This document shows positions 63,775-64,000 of a stretch of DNA of 64,000 nt, piece by piece (the first letter of the stretch is position 1; each line of letters begins with the position of its first letter). The notes beneath the pieces were generated by a model, which saw nothing but the letters and a program-made list of their open reading frames with translations, did not search any database and was not told where the DNA came from. Origin of the DNA: Larus michahellis (taxonomy: Eukaryota > Chordata > Aves > Charadriiformes > Laridae); contig NC_133930.1 of NCBI RefSeq assembly GCF_964199755.1, positions 28,917,571-28,981,570 of the forward strand, written 5' to 3'. Position numbers and translations under genes: made by a program.

Positions 63775-64000
63775 GAGGGCCGCGGGCCCCTGCGCCTAGG
63801 GGGGACGAGGGGAGAGGCGCAGGGCGCTCGATGCGGGGCTGCCGGCCGGGGAGGGCGCGGCGCGCCGCTCTCCCCTCAGCTGCCACCCGCTTCCCCCCTC
63901 CCCGCGGCCGCCACCTGCGCTCGCCCCGCACCAGGCGGCCCACGCCGGGGTCCCGCCAGGCGGCTGCGCCTGAGAAGCACAGCAGGCATGCGCCACGGCA
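63400..64000 (-). promoter_or_regulatory. ZNG1: ZNG1 CpG island and promoter region
   Basis: GC- and CpG-rich from about 63400 to the right edge, covering exon 1 and at least 225 bp upstream of the ATG at 63774. No TATA box is seen. A GCATGCGC sequence at 63987-63994 resembles half of an NRF1 site. The transcription start is not visible and may lie past the window. Confidence 0.8.
63663..63774 (-). CDS. ZNG1: ZNG1 coding exon 1 (residues 1-38)
   Basis: 112 nt, donor CTAG|GTGAGG, phase 1. It encodes the acidic N-terminus [12 protein letters not shown], a Ser/Glu-rich linker and PVTIITGYL, the first half of the P-loop. The P-loop is split by the intron at Gly38. Confidence 0.95.

Overview
The window is vertebrate nuclear DNA, most probably from a bird. 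It has long introns with GT/AG borders, two CpG-island promoters, and many CR1 LINE fragments whose 3' ends carry the short ATTCTATG-type repeats typical of sauropsids, especially birds. No prokaryotic, phage, CRISPR or operon structure is visible. The species cannot be fixed from the sequence.

Two protein-coding genes lie in tandem on the minus strand. On the right is a complete 15-coding-exon ZNG1 gene (formerly CBWD; COG0523/CobW GTPase, zinc chaperone). Its ATG is at 63774, its stop at 38736-38738 and a poly(A) signal at 38559-38564. Joining the exons gives 1113 nt, or 370 codons plus a stop, with no frame break. On the left is the 5' part of PGM5 (phosphoglucomutase-like protein 5, aciculin). 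Its coding exon 1 is at 14754-15014, exons 2-4 lie to the left, and the gene runs off the window at position 1 after about 232 codons.

Layout: 1-15014 PGM5 exons 1-4 and introns; about 14440-15720 PGM5 CpG island and promoter; about 15720-38550 an intergenic spacer of about 23 kb with CR1 pieces, one candidate retroviral LTR (about 34640-35143) and a converging pair of CR1 copies (36606-37634 plus, 37789-38451 minus); 38559-63774 ZNG1; 63400-64000 the ZNG1 CpG island, continuing past the window.

The two genes are not known to share a pathway. ZNG1 is a cytosolic GTP-dependent zinc metallochaperone for METAP1, and PGM5 is a catalytically inactive cytoskeletal/adhesion relative of phosphoglucomutase. 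Their adjacency looks like old vertebrate linkage. I found no convincing undescribed system. The points most worth checking are the ZNG1 N-terminal METAP1-binding motif variant (CPDLVP), an AT-rich MEF2/CArG-like site and a G-quadruplex motif in the PGM5 promoter, a mosaic repeat block in ZNG1 intron 11, and the candidate LTR.
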